From Monosporascus cannonballus (lineage: Eukaryota; Ascomycota; Sordariomycetes; Xylariales), in assembly GCA_004154925.1 (NCBI GenBank), contig QJNS01000274.1, forward strand, positions 1 through 64,000: a stretch of 64,000 bases of DNA, read 5' to 3'. The translations under genes were made by a program, and so were the position numbers. How positions within the stretch are numbered: position 1 is the first letter of the stretch; every line of letters begins with the position of its first letter. Below are positions 13,001 to 26,415 of the stretch, piece by piece. The notes under the pieces are model-generated. The model worked only from the letters and a program-made list of their open reading frames with translations. It ran no database searches and was not told the DNA's origin.

Positions 13001-16000
13001 GTATATTTTATTTACGATAATTTCAGAATAATATTTAAATAAATATTCCCGGATTTTAATTATATATTTATAATTTATAACAGGTTTATAAAACTATATT
13101 TATATATTTTAATAATTTTTAAATTTCGGTTTTATTATATCCTGAACAAATTATGAAATAATATATAGCATTATTCGTTTTTTTCCTTATACCAGAATAT
13201 AATAATAGAATTATTAATACGGATAATACGGATTATTAAATAATAGGTTTTTAAAACCGTAAAGCTAACGTCCTTTATATTACAAATTTAACCGGCGTAT
13301 ATTTTTTAAAAAAACCGTATAATTCGAGCTATTAGCCGTTTTCGGGAATTTATAATTTATAACGATTTGTATAATATGGATAATATCAGGGATATGGTAA
13401 TCTTATGGTCCCGATTAAAAGAAATATAAAACCGTAATATATCTTATAATATATATTATATAAACGTTATTTTTATAATATTAAATCAAGGAAAAATCCG
13501 TAATTATACGTAATTAGCTGCCGAACAAATAACTTTGTACAAAGATTAGATTTTTAGGTACCGCGGCATATTCGGTATTAATATTAAGAACTTCGGCGGT
13601 TACCCGGAATATCCGATTGTTATTATGCCTATATAATATTTTAATACAAAGGAATTCTTAAAGCCAGCCGGGAAAAAAGTAAAGGAATCCCTAAAACCAG
13701 CCAGGGACTTAGTTATGCCGATAAAGGGAAAACGCGGCGAAGGGAAAAAAGCTAAATCCGGTTATCGACCTTTATAAAGGGAATTAAAAAGCCCCAGTTC
13801 GAAAAAGAAATAATTACCAAAATTTCTAATAAAATAATAACAAAATATAAAGGCGGTTTCGAAAAATATTAATTAGGACCGTACGCCGACAGATATTAAT
13901 TTTAATTACAGGAGGATAAGGTTATAAAACGTAATTAATTAGGATTTATTATAAACCCGAAATTTTAAACGTTTCGAATTAATATTTTAAAAAAAACGGA
14001 CGTCGGAATAGTTATACCAATAACAAAAAAAATAACCTTTTTAATATTGGCGAAAAATTATTTACATTATTTATTTACCCGCATAATTAATCCCTTATTT
14101 TAATTATTTAACCCAAATTAAGGTATTTTAAAGGTTAGAAAAAATAAAAATATTTTAAGAGTTAATACGACAAGTTCGAAAAAAAAACCGGAAAATAAGA
14201 TTTAAAAATTTTTAATTCAGTATCGTAAATTAAGGGCTATAATTAAAAGGATAATTTATTAATCACCGTAATAAATTATAATTCTAATCGCGTAATATAA
14301 AACTTTGTTAATTTTTTAATTAAAAAAATTTATTGTATATTTATTACGGTATATAATTGGTCCGGATAAAAAAATAATTAATGTTCCGTATAAAGTTTAA
14401 CGAATTAAAAATTAATTAAAATAACGAATTTAATAAGTAAATAATATATTAATAATTTTAATTAATATTATGTAAATATTTATAATTATTGCGTTTTACG
14501 ACCGTAACGTCGCGGCGAAACCGAACGCATTATTTTTTATCGGCCTTAATTAAGATCGGCAGAATTTCATTTTTTTATTTTTTAATTTGCCATTAATATT
14601 ATTATCCGATAAACACCGTTTATTTTTAACGCGTAACTTTTTAATTTCAATAAGGATTATTATTTCGATTTTTTTTTCCGATATATTATTTATAACGTTA
14701 GGTTACGGATTATTACGTTTTGGCGACGCCGGCGATTTCGGTAACGATATAAGAACAAACAAATTATGCAAATATAAGTACGGTAACGAAAACGGGGCTA
14801 CGAAGTTAAAAATATTTGGAAATAATAAATTTTATACCGACGTTACAAATAAAAGGGACAAAATAAATTCTTAATTAAAATTACCCAGTATATTATAAAT
14901 TATGCATATAAATATAGGCGCCGCTATAATTAAAATTGCAATTTTAAATCGCGAAAACGTATAAATTATGTGTCGGTTTAATATTTAAATTATTAAGATT
15001 ATTATTAAACCGTTAATTATTAATTTAAACCGAACGACCGTATACGACATAATTTAATTAAGATAAGGCGAAACTTAAAACGGCTTTATAATTTTTTCCG
15101 ATATTTGTCAAATTGATAATATAATAATAATCCGTAATTTATATAAATCGGTTTACGGTATAAAGATATGGCGCCGTTATTTCCGATTAAGCGAATTCCG
15201 CCGTTTGCAGAATATTACTTATGCTTTTTGTAAAATCGAAAATATAACTTTTTCGTATATTATATATAACGCAAAAAATAGGCGGGTTTTCAAAATATCC
15301 TAATATTATTATTTATCGAAACCAAGGACCGTTTTAATTAATTCGATTATGTTCTAAATTAAATATGGACTTTTAACTTTATTTAATTTATTTAGGAATT
15401 TATTAAATAAAAACCGTTTAAATTCAGTAAAAATAAATATTTATTTTGCCCTTTTCCCGCCAAACCGAAACAACCGCATAAAAAATAATTCGTTCGCCTA
15501 TTATTTATACTAAAATTTTATTATTTCCTAAATAACCGCCTTTACCAAACCGGCCTTTAGTTATTTTTACGGAAATATTTTCGAATTTAAAAGCTCGGGT
15601 ATATGGAGGAAATTAAGCATATATATATTGTAATAAAGTTTAACCGGAATTAGGTTATTATGATTCTTTTCCAGCATAATAATTTTGTTTTTTTTTAAAT
15701 ATGCCAAAATCGCTTTATGCATATATTTGCCGTTGAATAACGCGTATTATTAAAGCCTTATCTTTTTCCGGTACCGTAAATTAAAATTACTTTATTTCGG
15801 AAACTTACGGATAATATTTCGGCCGGCCAAAAGCTAAAATTAAGATTTGATAACTATTTCGTCTTAATTAAGATTATTTGCGATAAATTACGTATCGTCC
15901 TTTTTATTATCTAAGTCCGTTACGTTATTGTTTATTACAAACTTTATATTTTTATAGGTAATATGGTTTTTGGCTTACTGGGCCTGGATCGTTTTTGTTA

Positions 16001-16324
16001 TTTTAACCTTTTTCAAAATAAATAATATAATTTATTTATAGCTAATTATATTTAATCGCCTATAATTACAAATAGTTTGATCGAATCGTTATTATAAATC
16101 TTTAATCGAAAGGTTTTGTAATATATTTTATTATATTATTCGATTAATATTTAAAATATTTATACTTAGTTTAAAAACGATAATAAACACGACGATACGG
16201 ATAAAATTATTTAATTACTTTAAGTTATTATATATAGGAATTTGGTTTCCGTATAATATTTTGAAATTATAAAACTTAATAATTTTTTTAAAACTTTTAA
16301 TAAATATTCCCGGTTTATTATGGT
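10084..16324. other. Middle of X1: RIP-degraded, no gene identified
   Basis: This continues the sequence interrupted by element A. It is extremely AT-rich, with long TAA/TTA runs. Some frames on both strands are open apart from TAA/TAG, for example plus-strand 10105-10440 and the minus strand around 10900-11100. No conserved motif could be recognised. Part is presumably the coding capacity of the intact X1 element, since X2 lacks all of it. Confidence 0.5.
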
Positions 16325-17850
16325 TTTAATTAAATAATTACGGATATTTATGGTTTTCGCCTTATTATTAATATAAATAATAATTTTAATAATAAAACGT
16401 AAATTATTAAACTGGATTAAGCGGATATTATTTAATAATCCGGATATATTTATTATGAGAAAATTTAAATACTTTTAATTCGAACGTTAACCTTTAAGTA
16501 TAAAGAAAATAATAATATCGATTTCGGAACGATTAATATTAAAACGTTGGACCTCCGCCTTATAGCTATATCCAGTTGGGCCGCCGATTTGACGAAAACC
16601 GCTGTATTTCGCAATTTCTTTTATGGTATTATTAATAATTGCATTATAGGTAAATTAATACATATAAGCAAAAAAAATAAAACGTAAGTTACGGATATTA
16701 GCATATTTAAGCCGGAAGTTTTTTTATTTTAATAATTAATATATTTCGTTAATAATACTTAAATTATATTATCGTTCGAAAACAAGATTTAATATAGCAA
16801 TCTGGAATTAATTCTTTGATATTTATTTAGAATTAAAAATAATATAATTATCTTATCCGGCAATTATATTATCGAATATCTTTAAATTAAATATTTTCGT
16901 ATCCGCGGATATTAAAATAAAAGCAAAATATGGAATTATTAATATAAAAGTTCGTTATTTTTCCGTTAACTTAATTAATAATATAATTTAAATAATAATT
17001 AAATTAATTATTAACGAAAAAATTTAAATAATTAAAATTTCCTAAAGCTTATTTTAATAACGAAAAAAATATTAAGTTTTCCGAAATCCAGATTATATAC
17101 CGTATCGATTTATTTTTTCCGTAAAATACGGCCCTGCCCGCTAAATATAACGCCTAATATAAGGCAAATAAACCGACGGCGCAAAGTTTTTATAAGGTTG
17201 TTGGCCGTATACATAATATTGGCATATGGGTTAATTACGTTTATATCGGCAAAAAACCGGTAAAAATATCGGATAAAAATAAATATTTCGTTTTAAAAGG
17301 TTAAATACTTAAAGGTTTAAGGTATTTATCTTAAATTTTCGTATATATTATTTGCATTTAGCTAATTAAGAAAAAAATATATTTCGGGGCTTATAGGGTT
17401 ATATTATTATCGTACTGGCTTTAAGGGGGTAAAAGGTTATAATATATACTAATCGGGATTTTGGGATATTTTTTTATTATACTAATTTTTATTTCGTATT
17501 AATTAAAATCATTATTATATTAAAAGATAAAAATTTTAATTTTACGTTAAATTATATAAGTTAAAATGCTGGGAATTTCGTAATTAACATATATTGCTAA
17601 AGTTAATATTAATAATTTTTGCAAATTTGTATAAAAGCGTACCAAATGGAACGAAAAAATCACAACTTGCCACCTGGCCTTATTTTGGAGGTTCTGTTAT
17701 TTTTTGTAGGTATTATTTTTAAAGGAGTTTAACTGATATATTGGACCCCTGACAGATATTTCTTGATCAAAAGCTATAGCTGTGGCTACGGCTGCTGCGC
17801 CGCAGGCGCAGCCACAACCTCCAAAATGGGGTCCTGATCAAGATGAGGTA
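16325..17850. repeat. Right-hand conserved segment of the X family (X1 copy)
   Basis: This is present again at 37546-39065 (X2). Its last 0.9 kb is also at 48716-49485 plus 56258-56370 (X3). The plus strand shows long frames interrupted only by TAA/TAG, for example around 16550-16680 and 17060-17330, so it derives from coding DNA. No protein family could be assigned. The final 100 bases are much less mutated than the rest. Confidence 0.65.
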
Positions 17851-17852
17851 AG
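17781..17852 (+). pseudogene. Conserved Ala/Gln/Pro-rich N-terminal exon of an X-family gene (X1 copy)
   Basis: A GC-rich island in the AT desert encodes A-P-Q-A-Q-P-Q-P-P-K-W-G-P-D on the plus strand. It is conserved in X2 (39000-39060) and X3 (56298-56355). In all three copies the codon at the expected start is ATA, so an ancestral ATG changed to ATA is likely. In X1 the exon runs into GATGAG followed by GTAAGT, a good 5' splice site, after which similarity to X2 fades. The DNA also forms an inverted repeat (GGCGCAGCC with the preceding GGCTGCTGCGCC), but this is probably a by-product of the repetitive codons. Confidence 0.45.
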
Positions 17853-20800
17853 TTAGGTCGAGCTCTGACCGTCTTGTTCTGCCCTATATATCTATAAGGT
17901 GCTACTTAGAACTGTGATAATAATTAATATTTAATCATTAAATATAATCGTAATATCCAACGCATGCTTAATAACTAATTAATTTAATATTATAATTAAC
18001 CTAATTAATAAAATATGTTTTACTTTTTTCGATATATTTAAATTTTGCTTAATTACATTTGTATACGTAATATCAGAATCCCATAATAATTATTAAAATC
18101 TGAAAATCAACAATATTTATCGTAATATTAATATATTATCGCAATGCGTTAACCATATTTTAATTATTTATCAATATACTTTATTTTGTATATAAACGTT
18201 TTTTTCGAATGTATATTAATAATATTATTAATTTAAATATTAACGTCGACAAATATAAAAAATATTTAGATATTATATTAAATTTATTATATTAAACCTA
18301 AATTGATATTAACGCTACAACATCTTTTATTAGTTTTTTAATATTTTGCATATTTAATTATAACTTTAACGAAAACAAAATTTCAAAAACGGACAATCGT
18401 ATTAATAATTTCAGAAGATTAGTATTGTTTAACAGGTTTAATTTTTAAATTTTTAGTTTAAATATCATAATAGAATTACGTAAAAAGATCGTTAAATATA
18501 ATCTGAAAACGGTATTCTGCGAACGTAAAGTTTTAAATTATTAAATTAAACTTTGAAATAAACCAAATAATCGTGTATCTTTTAAGTTTAATCTAATTTT
18601 AGAAATAAAACAAGAACAAATAGACACTATTGTAAATTTATTCATGTACTTATTATATTACTTTTTATTATTAAAAAGATACCCCTTTTTAAAATAAATG
18701 TTTCCAAAAAGGTATATAGTATTATTCTGCCTTAACCGATTAATAAAAAATACGGTTAAACTATTTTATAGAGAAAGTTCACTCAAAATAAAAATTAAAT
18801 TCTTTTTATTTATATTAAAATTAATTTTTGATAGAGAAAAAAATACCAATTATGTAAAAGGAAAATAGTAATGTTAATATCTAATTACAGAAGATTACGA
18901 AAATCGGTTTAATTAAATCTATTTTTAATTAATATTTGGAACAATTTTACTTTTTTGCGGATTATTATTTTATATATATATTTTTATTTACCATAAACCT
19001 TAGTAAAATTATTTTGAAATTAAATATTATGATTTATTATTTTTTTAATATTAATTAAAAATATACCAAATGTTAAGAAACACTTAACGTAACACCTGTT
19101 ATATTATATTGTTTACTAACAATAGTTATAGACTTCAAAACAACCGAATCAAATAAACCCAACGAATTAACCAATATTTAGGAAAACGTTAAAGTTCAAT
19201 ATTTTCTAACAAAGGAAAATATTACGTTTTAAATTATTTCGATTTTAAGCATGATTTCAAAGGTTCTATTATTAAATGATATGGTATAAATGGCCGGTAT
19301 ATATACGTATATACCTTATTATAAGATATAAAAATAAACAAGTTGAACTAAAGAAATTTAAGATATAAAGAACTATATATTTATTATATTAACATTAAAA
19401 ACGTATTAATATATATTGAAAATAAATAATATTCTTCCGGCAAGGATATATAGTAAAAAACTTCCGTAATGTTTATTTTGCAAAAAGTATTATATAATTT
19501 CAAAATACTTCAAATTTTAATCGATTTGTAGAAAAGATTAAATTAATCGCTCTAAAATACCAGCACAATTATGATTTTTATTAATAATTATATTAAGACA
19601 TTAATCGAAAAATATAAATTTTGTTACGAATATACGGAAAATAATATTAAAGAATATTTTCGGCATTATTCAATTTCGACGTTTTAAACACTTTCTACAT
19701 AATATTAAATAAAGTCTTTAAAGAAATATTAAAATTAAGTAATTTACAACAGATAATTAAAATATTATGAATTGTAATTATAAACGATAGCAATCTAAAG
19801 TTTTCTTTTATCATAAAGAATAAAACTTTTAACATTTTCAAAACCAAGTTACTGGTTCTGTTAATTATTATTTATATATTGACAATTTACTAGAAAAAGG
19901 ATATTAAATCGTAAAAGTCGTAATATTTTTTATAGGATTATGAAACTTAGAATTTTAAAAATCAATATAATACCTGCTTTATATCATTATTTAAATAGTT
20001 TTTAACTATTATATTAAGAACATTACTAAATAAGTTAATATTTGATTTTTAAGTAAGATTAACGATAAATGTATTGAATTAATAGAAGAAAATAATTATA
20101 AATAATATAACAAGTGTCGAAAAAAGACTGAAATTCGAAAAAGTTTTTACATAGTTAGTATTATTAATATATCTTTCAATAAAACTAATAATTAATATAT
20201 TTTAATGAAATTAAATAAAAACGAAATCGAATAATTCGGGTTATATTAAAAATATTTTTATTAGATCAAATTAAATGAAAATAGTTCTTTACACGAGTAA
20301 AATTATCTACAACCTTGAAAAAAAACATAGAAACCTGGATTTATTAAGTAAACCTCTCTTATATTAAAACGGTATCTGGAATTATTTGATAAATATAACG
20401 TTATAAATTAAAATAAAAGAAAGATTCCATGAATAAAAAAATGCTTAAATATAGCCTTATAACTATAAACAGTAATAAATATAAATGAAAAATCGATAGT
20501 ATCGTTACCCGTAAATTCGCTAATATAAAAAAACATAATAATTAACTATTCTGTAAAATAAATAAATAATAGAGCTAAACTCGATCAATAACATTATAAA
20601 AAAGTCTATTTTTTACGATAATAAGGCGGTTGCCAAATACGAAACAAAATCCTGAATTAATTAGCCCGTTAAATATTAACAAGAAATTAAATTACTTCAG
20701 CAAATTTAAAATACCAGAAGATAAATATATAATTACAGGTTTTTATAAACGAATATAATAAAAATAATATTTATATTTACTAAATGGTTTTGAAGTATCA

Positions 20801-21648
20801 ATATACGTATATGTAATCTCATTATCTCATTTTATTTTACTTCAAAAAATCTTAATAGAATTTATATAATAACGTATAAATTATAATTAGCTATTAACCT
20901 TTTTTAAACAAAACTTGGTTATTCGAAAAGTGCGATCGTTAACTCTAAACGATCTACTTATTTCAAAGCGTTTTGTTTTAAAAGTTTTCGTTCTTTTTCT
21001 TTCTAATTTTTAATTATCATTTATTTATATAAATAATACTTTATATTTTCAACTACGTTTCCCATCCAAATTAATAAAATTTTATTTACGTTATTGTATT
21101 AAAATATTCCGTATAATATATTCCCAGAAATATTAGCGAAAAACTATTGAAAGTATTTTCTTTGTACTCATTCGTTTAATATTCAGAATATTCCAATAGA
21201 AATTCTAATTTTACGAATTTATAGATATACAAAATATATATAATACGAACAAAACAAAAACACATATTTGTGAGCAAAACAACCAAACGCTATTAATTTC
21301 GAAAATTTAATTATATTTCTTGAAAAGTGTTTCGGTCCAATATTTAAATAAAATCGTAATTTATACAAATAATAATAATCGTTATATTTTTTAATTAAAA
21401 ATATTTAAACGGAAATAACACAAAGAACCTTTATTACTTGTACAAAAAATGTAACTAATTGTTTTCTTATAATAAAGGCCAACAAAATAATATTTATACA
21501 CGAAAATAAGGTTAATTTCGTTAACATTATAATAGGTTTTACGAAAAAAATAAATACTTACAATAATTAACAAATTTATATTTAAACTATTCAACCTTAA
21601 TAATATTAATAGATAAAACGATAAAGTAATAATGTTTTCTAAAACTGT

Positions 21649-21990
21649 ATGTTTTATAACTTTAGCAGCCAGAAGCTAATAACTGATAGAATTGCCGCTG
21701 TTAAAAATTTGATTAATAATAACCAGAAATCTGTTATATTTCCTCATATTAACAAATTTATGTCTACCGGCATATCTTTAAGTTTCTTTTTCGAGAGTTC
21801 TGTTAACAAAAACGAAATATCCGGCAAATTTATGTCAATTAATAAAATTACCTCTACTAGTAACAGTTCGAATTTACAACCTGAAATTTTAATTAATAAT
21901 GACGTAATACCCGTTAAACCTTGTTATGACGATAAAACTATGTCCGCTAGAAAGTTGCTCCTAGCAAAAAAACTACTCAAATTTTTGTAA
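21649..21990 (+). CDS. Hypothetical protein, 113 aa
   Basis: This is an intact 113-codon frame with mixed codon use, unlike its RIP-mutated surroundings. The product is Ser/Asn/Lys-rich, with a hydrophobic patch (S-L-S-F-F-F) near residue 42 and a basic C-terminus (R-K-L-L-L-A-K-K-L-L). There is no recognisable domain. The frame 22044-22418 follows 54 bases later in another phase, so the two may be pieces of one gene separated by a frameshift or an unrecognised intron. The upstream start cannot be confirmed. Confidence 0.3.
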   Translation: MFYNFSSQKLITDRIAAVKNLINNNQKSVIFPHINKFMSTGISLSFFFESSVNKNEISGKFMSINKITSTSNSSNLQPEILINNDVIPVKPCYDDKTMSARKLLLAKKLLKFL

Positions 21991-22043
21991 CAGTTTTTAA
22001 AAAATATTTTTCGTTTAATAATATGAATTTTCTGTCCAAATAA

Positions 22044-22418
22044 ACGAAAATTAAATTAACCTTTTTATCTTTTATTAATAACGGCAAAAAGAATTATAAC
22101 AAAAAAAACAAAAAAACTAGTTCCGCTGCTTATTATATCCGAATTCGTAACGAATACGATAAAAATATCCGTCATTTCAACGCAGTTACTAAGCAAATCG
22201 ATCAAGTTCTTAATGAATCTATGTTTAAAAACTATTCGAAATACGTAAAACGCATTTATAAAAATAATAAAACGTACAATAACATTATACTCGTCAAAAC
22301 GGTTATTATAATAACTAAATATTACAATCTAAAAAATTCTATTAATAATAATATTAATAATTATATTGCAAAAATAAAACACATTACTTTATACGAAATT
22401 AGATTAATCGTAATTTAA
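22044..22418 (+). CDS. Hypothetical open frame, 124 codons, possibly the continuation of 21649-21990
   Basis: An uninterrupted frame starts right after a TAA at 22041-22043. It reads N-Y-N-K-K-N-K-K-T-S-S-A-A-Y-Y-I-R-I-R-N-E, then F-N-A-V-T-K-Q-I-D-Q-V-L-N. The first Met is at 22221, so the frame only makes sense as part of a larger gene or with a later start. It is Lys/Asn/Ile-rich and resembles no family I can name. A 125-codon frame without a single TAA/TAG in sequence this AT-rich is unlikely by chance. Confidence 0.3.
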   Translation, partial: TKIKLTFLSFINNGKKNYNKKNKKTSSAAYYIRIRNEYDKNIRHFNAVTKQIDQVLNESMFKNYSKYVKRIYKNNKTYNNIILVKTVIIITKYYNLKNSINNNINNYIAKIKHITLYEIRLIVI

Positions 22419-23268
22419 ATTTACATTGTGATTATTAATGCTAATAATATTTATTACAATATATTCGCATTGTAAAAAAATGTTTCTATGATTACCAAAT
22501 ATCGTAACAAAAAAATACTGTTAATATTATTAAAAATACTTTTATAAATGTAAACGTAATTTTTTAAATTATTACAAAACAAAATGGACAACAAAATCGT
22601 AACAGTTATCGAAATAATCGACGCCATAATTACGTTTATTTTTAATAAAAGGTAAGGAAATGTCTTTCGCTTAATTTACCGCTTGATAAAATATTTTATA
22701 AAATTAGAAATTGCGAAAACCATTGTTCAAAATATCAAATAATAAATGATAATACTAATATATTTTGTACTCGCAGTCACACATTCTTATTTTCATATAA
22801 ATTTATTTATGAAAATTCTAAAAGTTTTTTTAAGATTATTAAAAACCATCTATTTGGTTTCAAATTGGCATTTATACTTATAATGAAATATATCCTGTAT
22901 TAATAATTTAAACTTTCAAAATTTCCGTTTAATTTTACGGATAAATATTTAGCATTAAACTTTTAATTAAATTATTAAATCAAATTATATTAATGGTAAT
23001 ACCGTACGATATACAGTTATCTTTTAAAAGAAAGAGATATATATTAAGGATTTTATATAACTGTTAAGAGCTTAACAAACTAATGAATCTAAATCGTACG
23101 AGTTTATATTAATAAAAATATCTTAAGAGTTTAAGCACAAATATAATATTTAGTTATGTTTCGTAATACCAAACGTTTTTAAGTAAGAAAATATTATTAT
23201 AAACTGTCGTTATTTAAATTTCTAACTATAAATATATTTATATATTATAATTTCATATTTTTATAAAG

Positions 23269-23412
23269 TCTGGTTTTAAAGATTTTAAAATCGATTTCAT
23301 TAAATCTAGCTTTAAAGGTTTTAGGATTAATTCGGGCAAACTTGGTTTTAAAGGCTTTACAATCGATTTTGTCCAATCTAGCTTTAAAGACATTACGATC
23401 GATCTTGTCGAG
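23269..23412. repeat. 36-bp tandem repeat, four copies, open on both strands
   Basis: Four units start at 23269, 23305, 23341 and 23377, sharing a core of the form GGTTTTAAAG then ATCGAT. The period is a multiple of three. On the plus strand it encodes 12-residue repeats such as S-G-F-K-D-F-K-I-D-F-I-K. On the minus strand it encodes Lys/Asp-rich repeats such as L-D-K-I-D-R-N-V-F-K-A-R. The units differ at several positions but none introduces a stop, which suggests a former protein repeat. Confidence 0.75.
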
Positions 23413-24954
23413 CTATTACGTAACTTAACTTACTTAACTGGTAAATCCTTATTGTGATCGTTTTTAAGACCATATCTTGTTAGGTCGTAATAAGTATAAT
23501 ATTCGCCCAAAGATTCGTAATTTACTAATGTAATATACTAATATATTACGATTTATATATTTAAATTTATAAAATTATAAATGGTATTTATGATCGTATT
23601 TGAAGTCTTTTTTCAACGTTCTTTGAATTTCTCTAATTTTTAAAATTTGACATTGTTTATAAAATAACATTTTTAGTGTTTTTTAAATAGGTTAAAATTT
23701 TTCTGTATTTTTATATATTACGTTTCAAGCTATTATATCCCTCGTTTCTTTTGGCACATTTATATTTTAAATTAAAACGGTTGTTTTAGATTTTTTTAAT
23801 GAAAAATCTTTACTTAATAATTTGATTGTTTAGATAATAAGTTCTATCCTATTAAGCTTCTGATATTTCACTATTTTCTCAATAGATTTCTTTTATAAAC
23901 TATCGAATGTTCTTTTTTAATATTTATGTTTTCAACGTTCGTAATAAATAATAACTAGAAATACGCATTTGTAATAATCTTGTGGTAATATTTTTACAGT
24001 CTGCTAAATTACTTCTTTTTGTACTTAATATTGTATTTATTATAAAACTACAAAAAAATCTTTTTCTAATATTATTTTCTTTTTAGTCAGCTTGATGTAA
24101 TTATTTATTTATCGATTTCCCTTTGCTGGATAACGATTCGAAAATATTTATACCATTGTTTATCTATTTTATGTTGTTCGCTTTAATTAAGAAAATCGAA
24201 TTTTTTTATATATACCTACGATACGTTAATAACTAAATTTTTTAATCGGTATATATCGGGCATATCTGTTAGTTATGGTAAACGCCATATCATTTATTTT
24301 ATCGATTTGTAATTTTAAAGCAGATATGTTTAATTTATTTCTAATAATTTTTTATCCTTCTTTTTAATATATCTTTTTAGTTTCAAGATGCTTTTGAAAT
24401 TAACATTTTAGCTTTTCGCAATATTTGTCGAATCTTTTATCGTAGCAATCCAGGATTATATTGAATTTACATTGCATTAAAAATTTTGCCATCGTTTTTT
24501 TGATTATTTTCAAACTACTTCTTGAATATAAATATTTCGTTATTTTATCGTAGTTTTTTAAGTATTAAATATTTATAAGCTTTATATCTTATTTTGTTAT
24601 AATTACAGCATTTAATTTGATTTTAATCTTTTTTAAGTAAGTTCTAATTCTATAAGTACGACTGTTATATTATAAACTGTATGTCTATTTTATATAATAT
24701 TAGTAATAACTGCATTTTGTAGTTTAGTATTGTACTTAATCTTAAAGATCCTGATTCTTTTAAGTGTATTAGCGATTATTAATCTTAAATGCTATCGCGA
24801 CATAATCGGTTGTAAATTTAAACCGATTTATTTTAAAAGGCTGTTTGGAAAAGTTTTTTAAAACCGTTAAAAGATTTGACTATGAATATCCTTTGATTAT
24901 AAAAACTAGCCTTTTCGTTTTTAAAAAACCTGCTTCTAAGGTTTAGCGTGAGTT

Positions 24955-25307
24955 CGTTACGGCTAAACTTCCGCTGGAAAGGTTTTAGCGTTTCTAAGAT
25001 GATTTATATGATATAAATAATCTGAGAACAGATAATATAAATTATATAAAGGCACAATATATATAATAATAAAGGAACAGAAATATAAATAATAAATATT
25101 TTGTATAAAAAGCACCCGTTTGGTTTTATTTTTTATTTATTAATTTCGGGTTATAATTAAGGCCCACAGTCTTTTACTGCAGAAACAATGGGTAAATTCT
25201 TCAATGAATAAATTTGGAAATATTTTTCGTCTTTTTATAACCTACAATATAAATCCTTTTCGAATACTATTTATATTTTTTAGTTGATGTATAATAAGTT
25301 CGTTATA
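24955..25307 (+). repeat. 5' LTR of A2 (diverged)
   Basis: The last 70 bp (CCTTTTCGAATACTATTTAT and onward to TTCGTTATA) match the LTR end of element A clearly. The start, near CGTTACGG at 24955, is inferred from weaker similarity. The following TTTGATGGCTTC also matches the start of the internal region of element A. Confidence 0.6.
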
Positions 25308-25539
25308 CTTTGATGGCTTCTTAATTAATAGCCCATAATGGTGTAATACTTCCTTTAAATAAACGGTTTTCTTAATTAAATTAAGGCGATATTATAGGAC
25401 GATATTTAGAAAATAGATAATATACCCGATTCTTTTATTACTTAACGAAAAGTTAATAATTAAATTAGACGGATTATTGCTTTTCGAAGAGGCTTTTTAG
25501 TTAATTAATAATATAGCACCTTTTATTACATATTTTAAA

Positions 25540-26415
25540 AAAAGTTTTTTTTTCTTTTCAGCAACAGCTTACTTCTAAAAAGAAAATTATCAAAATTTAG
25601 AAATTCGAAATGAAAAAAAGCGGAAGCAAAAGAAGAATACTCTGCCAAAAGCTAAAAAAGAAAGGTAAGAAATCTTATAATTAGAGAAAAATACCCCACT
25701 GAAGAATAAAAGGAAAAAGAAAATGAATTATTCATCAATAAAAGATTATATATTTTAATAACGGAATTTCCAGCCTTAAAAACATTAAAATGCTAAGTTT
25801 GCCTATTCAAAATAACAAAAAGAATTTAGATTTGTTTCGATTTAGCGAAAACTAGTTATTAAAAGAAATTGTTTTACTTTTTAATTATTAGAGAATACTA
25901 GACGTTAAAGGCTATAAGCTAACCCTTTTAAAGCTTTATTATAAATGTATTGTCGTGAAAATAGCTTTTAGTTTCGACATGATTTTATTTCAATTTTATA
26001 AAATTTCTTTCATACAAAATTATTAAAAGATAATAGTTATTTCGCAATTACTTGTAACAAAAGGTTTTTTTATAGCTCGAACGTTTTATAAAGAATTATT
26101 TACAAAATTATTTTAACGATTTTCGGAATATAACTAATTATATCTTGAATACGTATTAGTATTTCGAATAAAATATAAACTTTATTCGGAAACTTAAACA
26201 AAATATAAAACGTAGTTAAATAATTGTATGTTCTTTCCCAAACTAAACTATTATCCGAATATACGACCGAACTTAATCGCTTAATAATTATCTTCAACTT
26301 GTTTTACAGCGTATTGTTTTATTCGTATTATAATAGCTTAAATCTCCAGGTTAAAGATAAGTTATATACAAAATCTAAGATTCGATTTTTTGCAGAACAT
26401 ATTAATAAATTTATT
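25540..26415 (+). pseudogene. gag of A2, N-terminal part
   Basis: This corresponds to about 3550-4385 of element A. The clearest stretch is 26224-26415, where the frame includes Y-N-S-L-N-L-Q-V-K-D-K-L-Y, matching Y-N-S-L-K-P-L-V-K-D-K-I-Y in element A. It is cut off by the insertion of element F. The remainder of gag continues at 34740. Confidence 0.65.

Larger units (their letters stand above)
1..17850. mobile_element. X1: RIP-degraded large repeat element, left end outside the window
   Basis: Positions 1-782 match 36766-37545 of X2, and about 16325-17850 match 37546-39065 of X2. The 15.5 kb between them, which includes the inserted element A at 2829-10083, is absent from X2. X1 is therefore the longer member and X2 lacks its middle, or X1 gained sequence. 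Apart from element A, no domain could be recognised in 784-16,325. Several frames stay open for short distances, but stops are dense and TA-rich throughout. Short open frames at 791-1105, 12249-12524 and 14587-14874 are low in complexity and unsupported. If X1 has the same left terminus as X2, it lies about 550 bp before the window start. Confidence 0.6.
17853..24954. other. AT-rich unit of unknown origin, lightly RIP-affected
   Basis: These 7.1 kb share no repeats with the rest of the window. CA and TG dinucleotides are visibly more frequent than in the transposons, so RIP was weak and the AT-richness is partly native or old. It contains two uninterrupted frames (21649-21990 and 22044-22418) and a short tandem repeat with a 36-bp period (23269-23412). 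The minus strand around 24300-24550 also reads well over about 80 codons with few stops. Nothing could be assigned to a known family. It may be a single-copy element or an old genomic remnant between X1 and A2. Confidence 0.4.

Noticed and set aside
14587..14874. 95-codon plus-strand frame in X1
   Set aside because: It has no homologous support in X2 or X3 and no domain; it could be a fragment of an X1 gene but is not demonstrable.
17781..17850. Hairpin near a repeat end, as in Helitron 3' termini
   Set aside because: There is no CTRR terminus after the hairpin, similarity between copies continues past it, and the sequence is explained as Ala/Gln/Pro codons.
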